Assembly: GCA_029721515.1 (NCBI GenBank)
Contig: CM056569.1
Location: forward strand, 13,891,507-13,955,506
Length of the DNA: 64,000 bases
Reading direction: 5' to 3'
Source of the DNA: Synanceia verrucosa
Taxonomy: Eukaryota > Chordata > Actinopteri > Perciformes > Synanceiidae
The notes under the pieces: generated by a model
Database searches by the model: none
Seen by the model: only the letters and a program-made list of their open reading frames with translations
What the model was told of the DNA's origin: nothing
Program-made: the position numbers and the translations under genes
Shown: positions 51,761 to 61,959 of the stretch, one piece after another
Position numbering within the stretch: the first letter of the stretch is position 1
How the letters are laid out: every line of letters starts with the position of its first letter

Positions 51761-52790
51761 TGCACCTGCGTCCCTCCCTGCTGATGGCGTCCCCCCTGGT
51801 GAGTGCCAGTGTGTCGAACAGCTTCAAAGACTGCAGCCATTTTTTTCTACACGCAGACACCACCTGTAGGGATGAAGGGAGCCAACCTGAGGAGCGTCTG
51901 CCAGAAGTGTGCAGACAAGCTGTGCTATGCCACTGTGTATGACACCTTGGATATATGAACCACAGGTAGCATGTATTTATTTGTCACTTAGTGTCAAAGC
52001 GTGAGAGAAACTGGATGTTTTTGGGTGATAATGACACTTTGTCTAATAATAACAAGATCCCCTGTTTGTATGTCACTCTGCTTACTTTTGCTTTTGCAGT
52101 AAAGATCAGTCAATATGCTATTTATTAACAACACAACAGCACAAACTTAAAAGAAAACAAAAGTAGTACTGGTAACATCGCCGGGTTTGCAATGAGATAT
52201 TTTAAAGGTTGGATTTTAGGATAAAACACCACATTTCTTTTTCCTACAGTTGGTGTCTGATGACAGTGGAAACATGAGAATAGTTCCCCTCACTGAAAAC
52301 ACTCCCCCTCTGATTGAGGACACCCAGGCCGTGTTGAACGACGACACAGCTGCTGTAGAATACAGAGGCCTTATGACTCCTGACCTGCACCATTCACAGC
52401 CAGATGACAAATCCTCCTCATATACTCTGACCAATGTAGTCCCATTAATCATTAACTTCCTGAGTGCCTCATGGAAGCCATACTTGGACCTCATACTCCG
52501 CCGCCTTACTAACAACTTTTTGCCACAGCATATCTTTCATGGTGACAGGGGTGACCGTTTCTGGGGCAACCCTAAAACAAGATGGCAGGGGCCGCCTGGT
52601 AATCGTGAGACACTTTTGGCTGGCTAACTGCTGCCCACAGCTTGACCATAACTCTCTGTATGAGGTGAGGTTCATGTTCCCTAGTTATGGGGTCTATGCA
52701 GTGAATGAACAGACTGACCTCAGCATGGTGGATGTTACTCTGAAGACTCTGGAGCGCTTCCTCAAGCGAGTCAGATATAGACATTGACCT
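51761..52790 (+). pseudogene. ENDOD1-like DNA/RNA non-specific endonuclease pseudogene, copy 1
   Basis: Two exon-like parts. The first (about 51761-51955) holds VSNSFKDCSHFF and, in another frame, LRSVCQKCADKLCYATVYDT, corresponding to the secreted-protein start and the Cys-x-x-(Y/F)ATLYD region of fish ENDOD1-like proteins. The second (about 52250-52787) holds QAVLNDDTAAVEYRGLMTPD, SYTLTNVVP and then, after a frameshift near 52540, VTGVTVSGATLK, FWLANCCP, YEVRFMFPSYGVYAVN and LKTLERFLKRV. The catalytic D/N-R-G-H motif of this beta-beta-alpha metal nuclease family reads YRGL, so the His is lost. With the premature stop after TLDI and at least two frame changes this is a dead copy. Family assignment rests on remembered sequence patterns. 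Confidence 0.7.
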
Positions 52791-54407
52791 GACTATTTTC
52801 TACAGGGGCTGTGTGTCAGAAAACACCTTCAGAAAGAAGAACAACCGGAATCGTGTTTCAGTATGATGATAAAGCCTATATAATGTATAAACAGGACTAA
52901 CTTAAATAAACATTAATTGAAGCAGTGTTAAGTAGTCCTAGCTTGACGTGTTTGAAAATAAATTAAACTGGAATAGGAGAATGGTCCTCGGTACAGATGA
53001 CCAATTAACACCACCAAAGAAAATAATGTGTAAATGCACATTAAAGCTGCACACAAGTATCACTCTCTCAGTATCACTAACTTTCATGTCTCTTATTTAT
53101 ATTTTAAGTTTCTATTCCTCTGTGAGGAAATTAACAGCTACCTAAGTGTATCACAGTTTGAATAAAACACCAATACTTTAGTCAAATGAGGGGGCGACTA
53201 AACACCTGAGCAGCAGCGGTCCATCTCAGTGGACGAGACCTTCACGTACACACATACATACATAATAATTTCCCATACTGTTCATGATGATATCAATATA
53301 TTCTGTCTCTGTATAAGATTGGAAATCCAAAAATAACAATTGAAATTGATGATCTTTTTTATGGGCTACCTGCTGTAGCTGCTCCTCTATCTGTAGCTGG
53401 ATTTGCTGAGGTGTAAGAAGTGCATTATTTCCAATATTGACTCCTGATTATGGACAGCAGAGTGTGAAACCTGTGTGAGCTGTTAACTGAGCTCCAAGGG
53501 CAGCTATAGAGACACAATCATTTGTAGCAGCTCACAGAAACGTCCCTGACTTGAATTTGCCAGCTTTAAACGCTCATCAAAGGCCCTCCTGAATATTTTG
53601 GGCCCTGACTTTCCTGCTTGTCAACCTGATAACATCAGCAGTAAGAGGGAGAGTGGAAATAAGAGCTGGGCTTGAGCACCATTCACTTCCAGGTCATTTG
53701 TCAGTGTTACACCAAGAGACCATGCTACATGATGCTCTACAACACTGCAGACCATATCCCTGTCTACTCTTGACGGCTGTGGCTCAGTGGGTAGAGTGGG
53801 TCCTTTAGTGATCGGAACTGGTTCCAATCCCGGCTCCCCCTAGGTGCATGTCAAAGTGTCCTTGAGCAAGATACCTTGCATGGCAGACTCTGGCATCAGT
53901 GTATGAATGGGGCATGTAGTGTAAAGTGTTTTGAACGGTTTGCCTACACAGCTATCCACAGCCTCTGGTGCAGGTGAGATGCAGCCCTTCAGTGAGAAAT
54001 TTGAAGTAGCTAAATGGAATTCAGCCATGATTCATTCACTTATTTACACCTGAGCTTTTCCTCCTGTTAAGTATCTTGATGTTTTTATAGCCTACTGGAG
54101 GAGCTCAACATGGCATTTGTATGACTAGTAACACACTTAGACTGCTAACTGAACCTTGGACCCTTTATTTAGTATCAACTAGATATTCGTCTCACTGAAA
54201 AAATAAAAAAATCCTTTGCTATGTCTAATGTGTGGTAATAAACCTGTGCAAACTGTCATTAAAAACAGTGTTTGAATCTTTATTTTGACACTTTCCAGAA
54301 TATTTCTGTGATAATATTATATAAATGGCTTATGACAATTCACAGAATTAACACATTTAAATGAAATTGTAATAAAACGCTTTCATGTTAAGATTCCAAC
54401 CTTTCGT
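52791..54407. other. Spacer with SINE
   Basis: Non-coding DNA between the first ENDOD1-like relic and the TA/CA microsatellite. Only the tRNA-derived SINE (53772-53985) stands out. Confidence 0.55.
53772..53985 (+). mobile_element. tRNA-derived SINE
   Basis: A tRNA-like head with box A TGGCTCAGTGGGTAGAG (about 53780-53796) and box B GGTTCCAATCCC (about 53820-53831), followed by a non-tRNA body containing GTCCTTGAGCAAGAT and GTAGTGTAAAGTGTTTTGAAC, the layout of abundant fish SINEs. The tRNA part lacks a proper acceptor stem and is not a functional tRNA gene. Confidence 0.75.
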
Positions 54408-54408
54408 T

Positions 54409-54440
<32 letters not shown>

Positions 54441-54614
54441 TATATACATATATGTACACATACACATACATACATATATACATATATGTGTATATATATA
54501 TATATACACATACATACATATATATATATGTATGTGTATATATATATATATACACACATACATACATGTATATATATATACACACATACATAATGTATAT
54601 ATATATACACATAC

Positions 54615-54690
<76 letters not shown>
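54408..54690. repeat. Compound (TA)n/(CA)n microsatellite
   Basis: About 280 bases of alternating TA and CA/TG units with interspersed ATACATAC blocks. Long reading frames on both strands made of Tyr/Ile/Cys/Val/His repeats are artefacts of this array. Confidence 0.97.
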
Positions 54691-54774
54691 TTTTCTGATT
54701 GCCCTACATCAATCATATATTACAGCACTTTAAAAAGCATTAAACTAAACATCACACAGCTTTTTATGGGGTCA

Positions 54775-54777
<3 letters not shown>

Positions 54778-54838
<61 letters not shown>

Positions 54839-54868
54839 TACATATATACTCATATATATCATATATAT
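54778..54868. repeat. (TA)n microsatellite
   Basis: About 50 bases of pure TA followed by imperfect ATACATATAC units. Confidence 0.95.
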
Positions 54869-55384
54869 ATTCATAATAGGAGAAGAGAGAAACAGGTGAT
54901 TGCTTTGCATTTGTGTAAAGACACTCGACTAAAGCTATGGGTCTTCTACTGACGTCACAATGCATTCACTTTCTTCCTGATCTGCATTTTTATATTATTG
55001 TATTTTCTTCCCACTCTGGAGTCCTCAGTCAACACAAAAAAATAAAAACCATCATTAAAACTTGAAGGGGAAGGTCTCATTTTTCATAAGGGTGTCAAGT
55101 CGGCATATTTTTCCCTCTGCTGTTCACTGTAATAAAATGCTCTCCGTGACTGATGACATTCACTGCTCTTGAGATACTGCTACGACACTCTTGGATCTTT
55201 GAATATATGGAAAATACTTCACAATGGGACACCAGTTTGCCTGAAGGACAGATGAGACAATGATGGAAATGTGGACAGAGGCTGGACTTGTAGTAGATTT
55301 GCTGTGGTGTGGTAAAAACTGTTAAAAGACACAGAGAGGTCTACTGTAAATGGACGTAGAGTTTGTAGGATTGAGGGAAAGAGA

Positions 55385-55538
55385 GACTTCTGTAATGACA
55401 TGGACATCAGGAAAATGTGCCAGAGGTGTGAGGACAAATCCTGCTATGTGACCCTGTACAACTCCCACAAACAAATACATTCAAGAAATCAGATGGGGCG
55501 AAGAAGGTGAACTTCCTGTGGACATTTGAGCCTCAGGT
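55385..55538 (+). pseudogene. ENDOD1-like pseudogene, copy 2 (exon 1 remnant)
   Basis: DIRKMCQRCEDKSCYVTLYN parallels LRSVCQKCADKLCYATVYDT of copy 1, and after a frame change KKVNFLWTFEPQ ends at a GT donor (CCTCAG|GTGAGTG). The exon-1 end W-(M/T)-(V/F/Y)-E-P-Q is typical of fish ENDOD1-like genes. No clear second exon follows before ufsp1, so this is a truncated relic. Confidence 0.6.
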
Positions 55539-55539
55539 G

Positions 55540-56519
55540 AGTGATCAAATGCTAGTTTTCAGTCAGGTTCACTCTAAATCCTTTGTAGGTAGTTTGTACA
55601 TGTAAATACAGTATACAGCATATATTATATTGAGCCATATATCACATGTCTATTTATCTGTATGTATTCATCAAGAACTTAATTACATCTAAAGACCCAG
55701 AAAACAAATATTTCATATATTCACACCTAACAAGCCATTTCAAGTGAAGGACTACTGTTGCTACTGGTAACAAATGAACCTTAAGATAAGCTACTTCAGT
55801 GGCTATGAATGACAGTTCAATGATAGTGTTGCCTTGACCATTTATGTCTGGCATGCTTTCAAAGGAATCAATTGCAAATGTCTTGTATTGTGCCTCTTCT
55901 TCTGCCCCTGCAGCCGGCCTCAGAGAGGAGCAGCAGGGGTTTCTCTTGCAGCTCAAAACATACCTGGAACTGAGATATCAAATTATAAGCAATAAAATGG
56001 GGAATTGATTGGCATCTGTCTCATTCAGTCCAAGTAACAATTGTTTTCATTAACAATAACTCTGCAGATTACATTCTTGATTAATTGTTTAGTCAGTAAA
56101 ATATCAAGAAATAGTAAAAAGATGACTACAAATTTCTTGTCAGACCAAGCACCAAAAATTAAAAATCAGCTTATGTTAAGAAAAAGAAAAGACATGACAA
56201 TTGATAACAGACTTTGATGATTTCTATAGACTCCATGCAAAGATTTAAAATGAAAACAAACTGACGCATTTACTTTTGAAGCTACTGAAGGAGCTCCTGA
56301 GGGAAATACTTAATGCATGTCAGAGAATATTTGAGATTCAACAACTTTTTAAATGAGCAATGATGAAATAGTACATTGTAATTATTAATTTCATCCACAG
56401 GATGGCACTATAGCTCATTTTGAATCAGAAATGCTGAAAATGCAGCACTAAGTGTGTCCTATGACACTTTCTGGAGTTCATCTTCACAATTAATAATGTG
56501 CAAGTCTCTGTTGCTTGGT
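55540..56519. other. Spacer downstream of ufsp1 and ENDOD1-like copy 2
   Basis: A good acceptor (TTCTTCTGCCCCTGCAG) at about 55914 is followed by a short open stretch (LREEQQGFLLQLKTYLELRY) and an AATAAA near 55991. It could be a terminal exon of the second relic, but it does not resemble the nuclease family. Otherwise nothing is seen. Confidence 0.35.
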
Positions 56520-57293
56520 TTATGCTCTTCTTTTGGCAGTCTGAGGCATACACAAATTATAAAATGACGACTGGTCCAGAGATGATACTCTTTTCCACGC
56601 CACCCATCCTCGCCTCTGAAGCTCGGTCTGCTCCAGCTGACATCCATGGTAGTGAGGGTCAACTACTAGCAGGTAGCTCCCCTTGTCCCCAGTGCACACC
56701 CCAAATATCCCCTTGGAAGAGTTGTCCCTGTCCCCTCCCATCATCACTGGAGATCCATGCTTCTCAAAGTGCTGATGGAGTTCCTCCACTGCCACATGCT
56801 CCAGCTCTGCACCTCCACCTCTAACATGCACCACTTTACAGGGAACATCATAGAAAAAGTCAAGGACCAGGGAGGCCTCAAATGTTCCTATCCACTCCCT
56901 GGAGCATGAGAATGAGGCCGGTTTGTCCCCCATAGTGACCAAGGCTTGTTGGATTTCTGGGAGGCTTGGTGGAGGTCTGTGTTTGTCCTTAAGTGGAAAA
57001 CAGTTATGGCAAAGCCAGGAAGCCATTGTCTGGACGGTGCGATAGCCACATCCCCAGCCCCTGTCATCCTGTCCATCACAGCCATAATGGAAGTAGAGAT
57101 AGTCTCCTTTTACCTGAGAACACTTCACAGCATCTGTTGGACTGGAAAGACCAGTGTGGACATTCTTCAACAAGCTTTTTGTCTTCTTCATACGTTTCCC
57201 TTCAGCTCCACTTCCTCCCCAGTCAATCTGCTCAAACTCCGCTGCTTCAGCCGTTATATCCATCTTTGTCTCAACCGAGCTCACATTTAGCAT
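56520..57293 (-). CDS. ufsp1: Ufm1-specific protease 1
   Basis: Intact single-exon frame of 257 codons. The cysteine-protease signature DDRGWGCGYRT places the nucleophile at Cys82, and VVDPHYHG supplies Asp212 and His214; YFHYGCDG, just before the Cys, fits the UfSP active-site Tyr region. UFSPs mature UFM1 and remove it from substrates. The C-terminal core matches mammalian UFSP1 (about 217 residues in mouse); the first 40 or so residues are an extra basic/acidic extension. The start could be Met1 (57293) or Met11 (57263); the first is given because the frame is open. UFSP2 is much longer and multi-exon, so UFSP1 is favoured. The gene diverges from the zp3-like gene. Confidence 0.93.
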   Translation of the reverse strand: MLNVSSVETKMDITAEAAEFEQIDWGGSGAEGKRMKKTKSLLKNVHTGLSSPTDAVKCSQVKGDYLYFHYGCDGQDDRGWGCGYRTVQTMASWLCHNCFPLKDKHRPPPSLPEIQQALVTMGDKPASFSCSREWIGTFEASLVLDFFYDVPCKVVHVRGGGAELEHVAVEELHQHFEKHGSPVMMGGDRDNSSKGIFGVCTGDKGSYLLVVDPHYHGCQLEQTELQRRGWVAWKRVSSLDQSSFYNLCMPQTAKRRA

Positions 57294-57785
57294 TTAACAC
57301 AGAGCATGATAATTCAAAATGTTCCCAGCTGTTCAAAACATGGGTCTAATAATCCGGAAGTCATCTGGTGTAACTGCAACAACCGTCCCTTCGGCCAACT
57401 ACCGATAACATAGTTCCGCCTTGGTTCTCACCACCGGTGGTGCCTTCAGGAGCTTTTCGTCAGCTCCGAATTATTTTTTGTGTCGTTTGCAAAACAGTTC
57501 ATTTGAAATATTTTACTTCATTTGATGAAAATCCCGGATTAGATTTATCTTGAAAAAAATTCAAATTCAAATAAAATACAAAGAAAAATAAAATCGATAA
57601 TTTAAAGCAGTCTTCAATTCATATGTAACGTGCTGGCTTAATTATTTTAGTCAGTGTCTCAGACTTTGTGGCAGTCTTTGAACATAGCATGAATGCTGTG
57701 TTCAAGGCAACACAGCGCATCTCAACACACTGGGCTGTGCTTTATTTTTATGTTAATTAATATATCGCTAAAGAAAAAGAAAGAA
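57294..57785. promoter_or_regulatory. Shared divergent promoter interval of ufsp1 and zp3-like gene
   Basis: 492 bases separate the two start codons, which face away from each other. The ufsp1 side (57350-57480) has several CpGs and an ACCACCGGTGGT palindrome at 57430-57441; the zp3 side is AT-rich with ACAATTTAAAGC-like blocks and no clear TATA box. Confidence 0.5.
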
Positions 57786-59936
57786 ATGGCGACCCGGTTA
57801 AAATACACACGCTTCGTCTCCTCATTGGTGGTTTTGCTGTCGGTGTTCGGCGTCTCATTTGAAAAAGGTGATGTTGGAACTCAGGAGAGCGTCGGGCTTG
57901 AAATAAAATGCGGAGAAGTTGAAGTGAGAATAACCATAAAGCGACATTTTTTTGAGGGGAAACTTATTCCGTTTGAACCTGAGAATCTTCGACTCGGTGC
58001 AAACGCAACACAGCAGAGGTCCTGCGGGGCAAAGGTTCAGGTGACCGGCTCCGACATGGTCATCACTGCTGGGCTACATCAGTGTGGGACTGAGTCCAGA
58101 GTAAGAGAGAGGGTTAAGAAAATGTTTCAGATGATAAACACACTATTCAAAACCTGAAAATCTTTCATTTATGGTTCCATGCATGTCTTTATAATTGGTA
58201 CTGTCCAGGTTCATGGTGAGTGGCTTGTGTACTCCAACCAGCTGGTACTGGTCCCTGCTGTGGTCCCCATCTCTGCAGACAGTGCTGTGGTTAAAGGGGC
58301 AGCTACTGTCATCATACCTGTTGAGTGCCATTATAAGAGGTAAGGCAGATGAGATGTCATATTTCTGTATCTAAAGAGAACACATTTTCCTTGTGTCAGG
58401 TTTCTTATGCTTTATCATATTTAATAGAAAAGCGTTGCAATTAGCTGTCACCAACACTTTGTAACTGTATAACCAACAATCTTTGTGCATGCACAGAAAG
58501 CAGACAGTGAATGGAGAACCATTAACCCCAACCTGGCAACCTATGACATCCACCATCAGTGCCTTTGGCCTTCTGCACTTTTCCCTTCGCACCATGACAG
58601 GTGAAACCACCAGTCATCTAATCTAGACTGCAACAGGGCAAGATGTGTATATATAAACTAAGCCTGAACAAAATGTCTGTCTGTTGTTGTGCAGATGGCT
58701 GTGCCTCTCTACGTAGTTCCCCAGTGTATCAGCAGGGGGAACCAGTGTTTTTGGAGGCCAGTGTGGAGGACCCACTGCACCCTCCTCTTGCTCTATATGT
58801 CGACTACTGTGTCGCCACACTGAAGCCAGACCCTCTGTCCTTGCCAAGCTACAAGTTTATCACCAAGCATGGGTCAAGCTTTATTTCTGACTAAAAGAAA
58901 AATAGGTTACTTAATGAAACAATACAAGAATTTGTGGATAGCTCTGTACATAAAACTCACTCCACAACTAAACAGCACAGGGCTCAATTCAAGAATCAAA
59001 AGTCAGATTAAATAAACCCAGTGGATACTCACAGCCACTCTCTCACAGCCAGTTTGATGCCGTTCATGGGACCAGTTCAGCATATCTTGCTCCTCCATTT
59101 CAGATGTCATATGGACAGTGTACTGCCAGGGTCCTCATCTAAATTCCTCCCCCGGAAGCAAGAAAACAGACTTTGTTTCAGTGTCCAAGCCTTTCGCTTC
59201 AACTGGGAGTCTGGAGAGCAGGTAACATCTCATTGGACAATAAACTACTCATTACTTTCTTAATTTCCAATAATTGTCATGTGAGTCATCATTTTAGTAT
59301 CTATCTTTGTAATTTCTTATGATTATTCATTATTATTTCCTCTCCATGGTGTTGTTCGTCAAGCTTTTCACATTTTTAATTGATCAAGGCCTGAATGAAT
59401 CCTGGGATTAATTTGGATTTTTCTTCCTCTAGATGTTCATCAGCTGCCACATGAGGGCTAGTCTGAAACCAAACTCACACAGCCACCGTGATAAAGCCTG
59501 CTTCTTCCATAGGCCCTCATTCAGGTTCAGCTGCTAAGCTGTTGCTGACCTTCAGTTGTTCAATCAGTTAATCTTGATTTAGTCTTCTATGTGATTTGTC
59601 AGTATTAGCTCATAATGTTATCTGTTTCTTTGCCATTCAGCTGGCATGCCACAGAGGGAGACAGTGCTCTGTGTGGATGTTGTGATGCTGATGACTGCTT
59701 TAGACAGCCTGGAGGGGAGAACAGTGGCCACACAGCTCGACCAGCTACAGGTTGCTCAGCCGCTTTACAAAAGACTGCAACTTACACAAGTGTGGAGGTT
59801 AAAATACAACTATGTGGTCAATAATCCAGTTATGTGTCTGTTTTTCACAGAAAAGAAGCATGAGGCAGATACAACTGTGGGGCCACTTCAAACCCTGCCT
59901 CGCTCCCATTGGACAGGCCATCTGTCAATTCACTAA
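57786..59936 (+). CDS. zp3: Zona pellucida sperm-binding protein 3-like egg-coat protein
   Basis: Eight exons: 57786-58100, 58209-58339, 58497-58600, 58695-58872, 59104-59221, 59433-59524, 59641-59750, 59851-59936; phases agree, 1134 nt, 377 residues. ATG 57786 has a good context (AGAAATGG) and opens a signal peptide (FVSSLVVLLSVFGVSF). A ZP domain follows: ZP-N with KCGEVEVRI and Cys 42/80/100, an N-glycosylation site at Asn73, then GEWLVYSNQLVL, VECHYKR, YVDYCVATLKPDP, HGCHMDS, FISCHMRA, KACFFH and the ZP3-type cluster LCGCCDADDC (324-332). Eight exons match the ZP3 gene plan. ZP3 polymerises with other ZP proteins into the egg envelope. Unlike mammalian ZP3, no Arg-rich furin site and no membrane span follow; the end KKHEADTTVGPLQTLP resembles fish ZP3 tails. 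Exon 7/8 junction is the least certain. Fish have several zp3 paralogs; the subtype is not resolved. Confidence 0.92.
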
Positions 59937-59995
59937 AGAGCCCTTTTTCCAACTTCACAGTTATAGACTGTCAAGGGGGGTGAGGAGACAGGGTC

Positions 59996-60001
59996 AATAA
60001 A
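59996..60001 (+). terminator. zp3: Polyadenylation signal of zp3-like gene
   Basis: AATAAA 60 bases after the stop codon; short 3' UTRs are usual for egg-coat genes. Confidence 0.75.
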
Positions 60002-61950
60002 GAGTCCATCACATATTGCTTTTCTCATGACTCATCATGAAATGTGGAATTCTTGGCTCTATTGGTTTGTATTCTGGAGCACCTGCAACACCCATTTAAA
60101 GTTCCTACAAGTGGGATTTATTTTTTGATTACTTGAAGCCTGGGAGGCCTTTTGCTGCAGTATTTCACAACAGTCATCACAAAACCTCCTCATACACCAA
60201 TACAGACAGAAAATGTTGGCAGAAGAGATGAGTCTGCCATAATTTAACCTGAGAAGTAGAGATTATGTAAGGAGGAGAGTTATTTGTCTTTGGAAAAAGA
60301 CAAATAAATAGTACTACTTTATTTAGTTTAGTCTCTCTAAACTTTAGTAATTCCAGTTAAAATATCACTGCCTGAACACTGCCTGTTTTGACCGATGGTG
60401 CTCTTAAAGCAGAACTGCACAGTCGGTCATGCAGGTATGAAGGTGTACCTGACCAGGAGAAAGAAACTTAACGCAGAACAATCTTCACTGGGATGTTTCA
60501 TTTTTGTACATTATACAATAACCTTGTCTTTGTGAATGATTCAGTTACTATCATACATGCACAGTGGGGGCTTGTATCTGTTTTTCGCAATACTTAAATT
60601 CCTTTGAGATGACGATAGAGATCCTGTGTAAATGTGTGTCTCATCTTCTCATCATGACTGAAGAATGAGCAGTTTTCATTCAGCCATGAAAATGCATAGT
60701 CACGAAAACAAACCAATGAGGAATTTCCACAAAGAGGCTAAAGAACTACAGTGGAACCTAAAATATCTCAGAGGCAACAAGCACACTAGAATATACAGAC
60801 ATTTTAGTAAGAAAGGGATGGCCAGGCAGCCATGCACTGTAGGTGCTTTACATCCCCTGTCTGCAGTAGAAACACTTGTTTTGTCCCGTGACAGGCCAAA
60901 TCGGAAACTTTTGATTGTTGACTGCTGATTTCACAGTGCAGTGTCTTATTCCACGATATCAGGAGTACTGTACTGTATCCCTGAATATAAGCTACCGTGT
61001 TAATGTAAATAACAATTGCATTTTAAATAGAATCGAGAATATGCTGACCATCCAACAAATCCCCAGATCAGCAAACAATATAATTCTATATAGTGTTTTT
61101 CATTATGCCACACATTTCAGTTGGTACTATTTTAGATAATTGGGCACATCCAATTTCACATTAGTGATAATGTGACTGACCTATTAGAGAGCTTTTCATG
61201 CAGGTACCAATCAGATATACCAATTTTAATTTTAGCAAACTAGATTCACTAGTGTTCTGGTCACTGTGCCTCCCATCAGTGGTCTATTAAATGCTTTTTA
61301 ATAGATTATTTGTCATATTGAAAGACACAGGGCAAGTTTATCTTAGTTACACTGTTAGTGCTATCCTGCAATGCTGTATCAAATATAGTGACTGTCAGTT
61401 GGAGCCTCTCAGCAATCTACATTACTGAGGTACACTCTTTATTTGTTCAACAAGCCAATTTTGCATGGGGCAGACGAATAGCCTCAGCTGCATTACAAAC
61501 TAATCCAGAGATCCTGCCCTGATATTTCTACAAGGAGGAAACCAAACATGCAATGTTGACATCAGATTTTGGCTGCGCTATGAGACTATGATGTCCCAAA
61601 TTAATGGACAAGAGCATCTCCATTTTGACTGTCAAAGTGACATAATATGATGTTATACATTTTTATTTAGCACACATATACAGTATATATTATGTTTGAA
61701 TAAAAATACTATATTGTAAAAATAAAAAAAGAGTTATCTCCGTATGTGATTGAGTGATATATAATATAGCATTTACACAAACACACTCCCCTATCTATAT
61801 GACAACATTAGTGCTGAACGCAAGAGAATCTTATGGATCTAATAATTTGAGCAACTTTTTTCCACTTCTCAACATGTCACAGTTACAGCAGTTGAACTGG
61901 GTGTAGTCTACGATCAGTGATCTACTAGCTATCAATGATGACAGGCTCCA
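60002..61950. other. Intergenic spacer
   Basis: AT-rich sequence with no recognisable gene, strong microsatellite or known repeat on either strand. Open frames up to 87 codons show no family resemblance. Confidence 0.6.
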
Positions 61951-61959
61951 TCACCTTGA

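Noticed and set aside
53772..53850. Possible tRNA gene
   Set aside because: Boxes A and B are present, but the acceptor stem does not pair and a SINE body follows directly.
54383..54876. Reading frames of 80-163 codons on both strands
   Set aside because: They are translations of TA/CA repeats, present in all frames with two- or three-residue periodicity.
55914..56007. Possible terminal exon with LREEQQGFLLQLKTYLELRY and AATAAA
   Set aside because: The acceptor is good, but the peptide matches no family I recognise and there is no confident upstream partner exon; kept only as a note.
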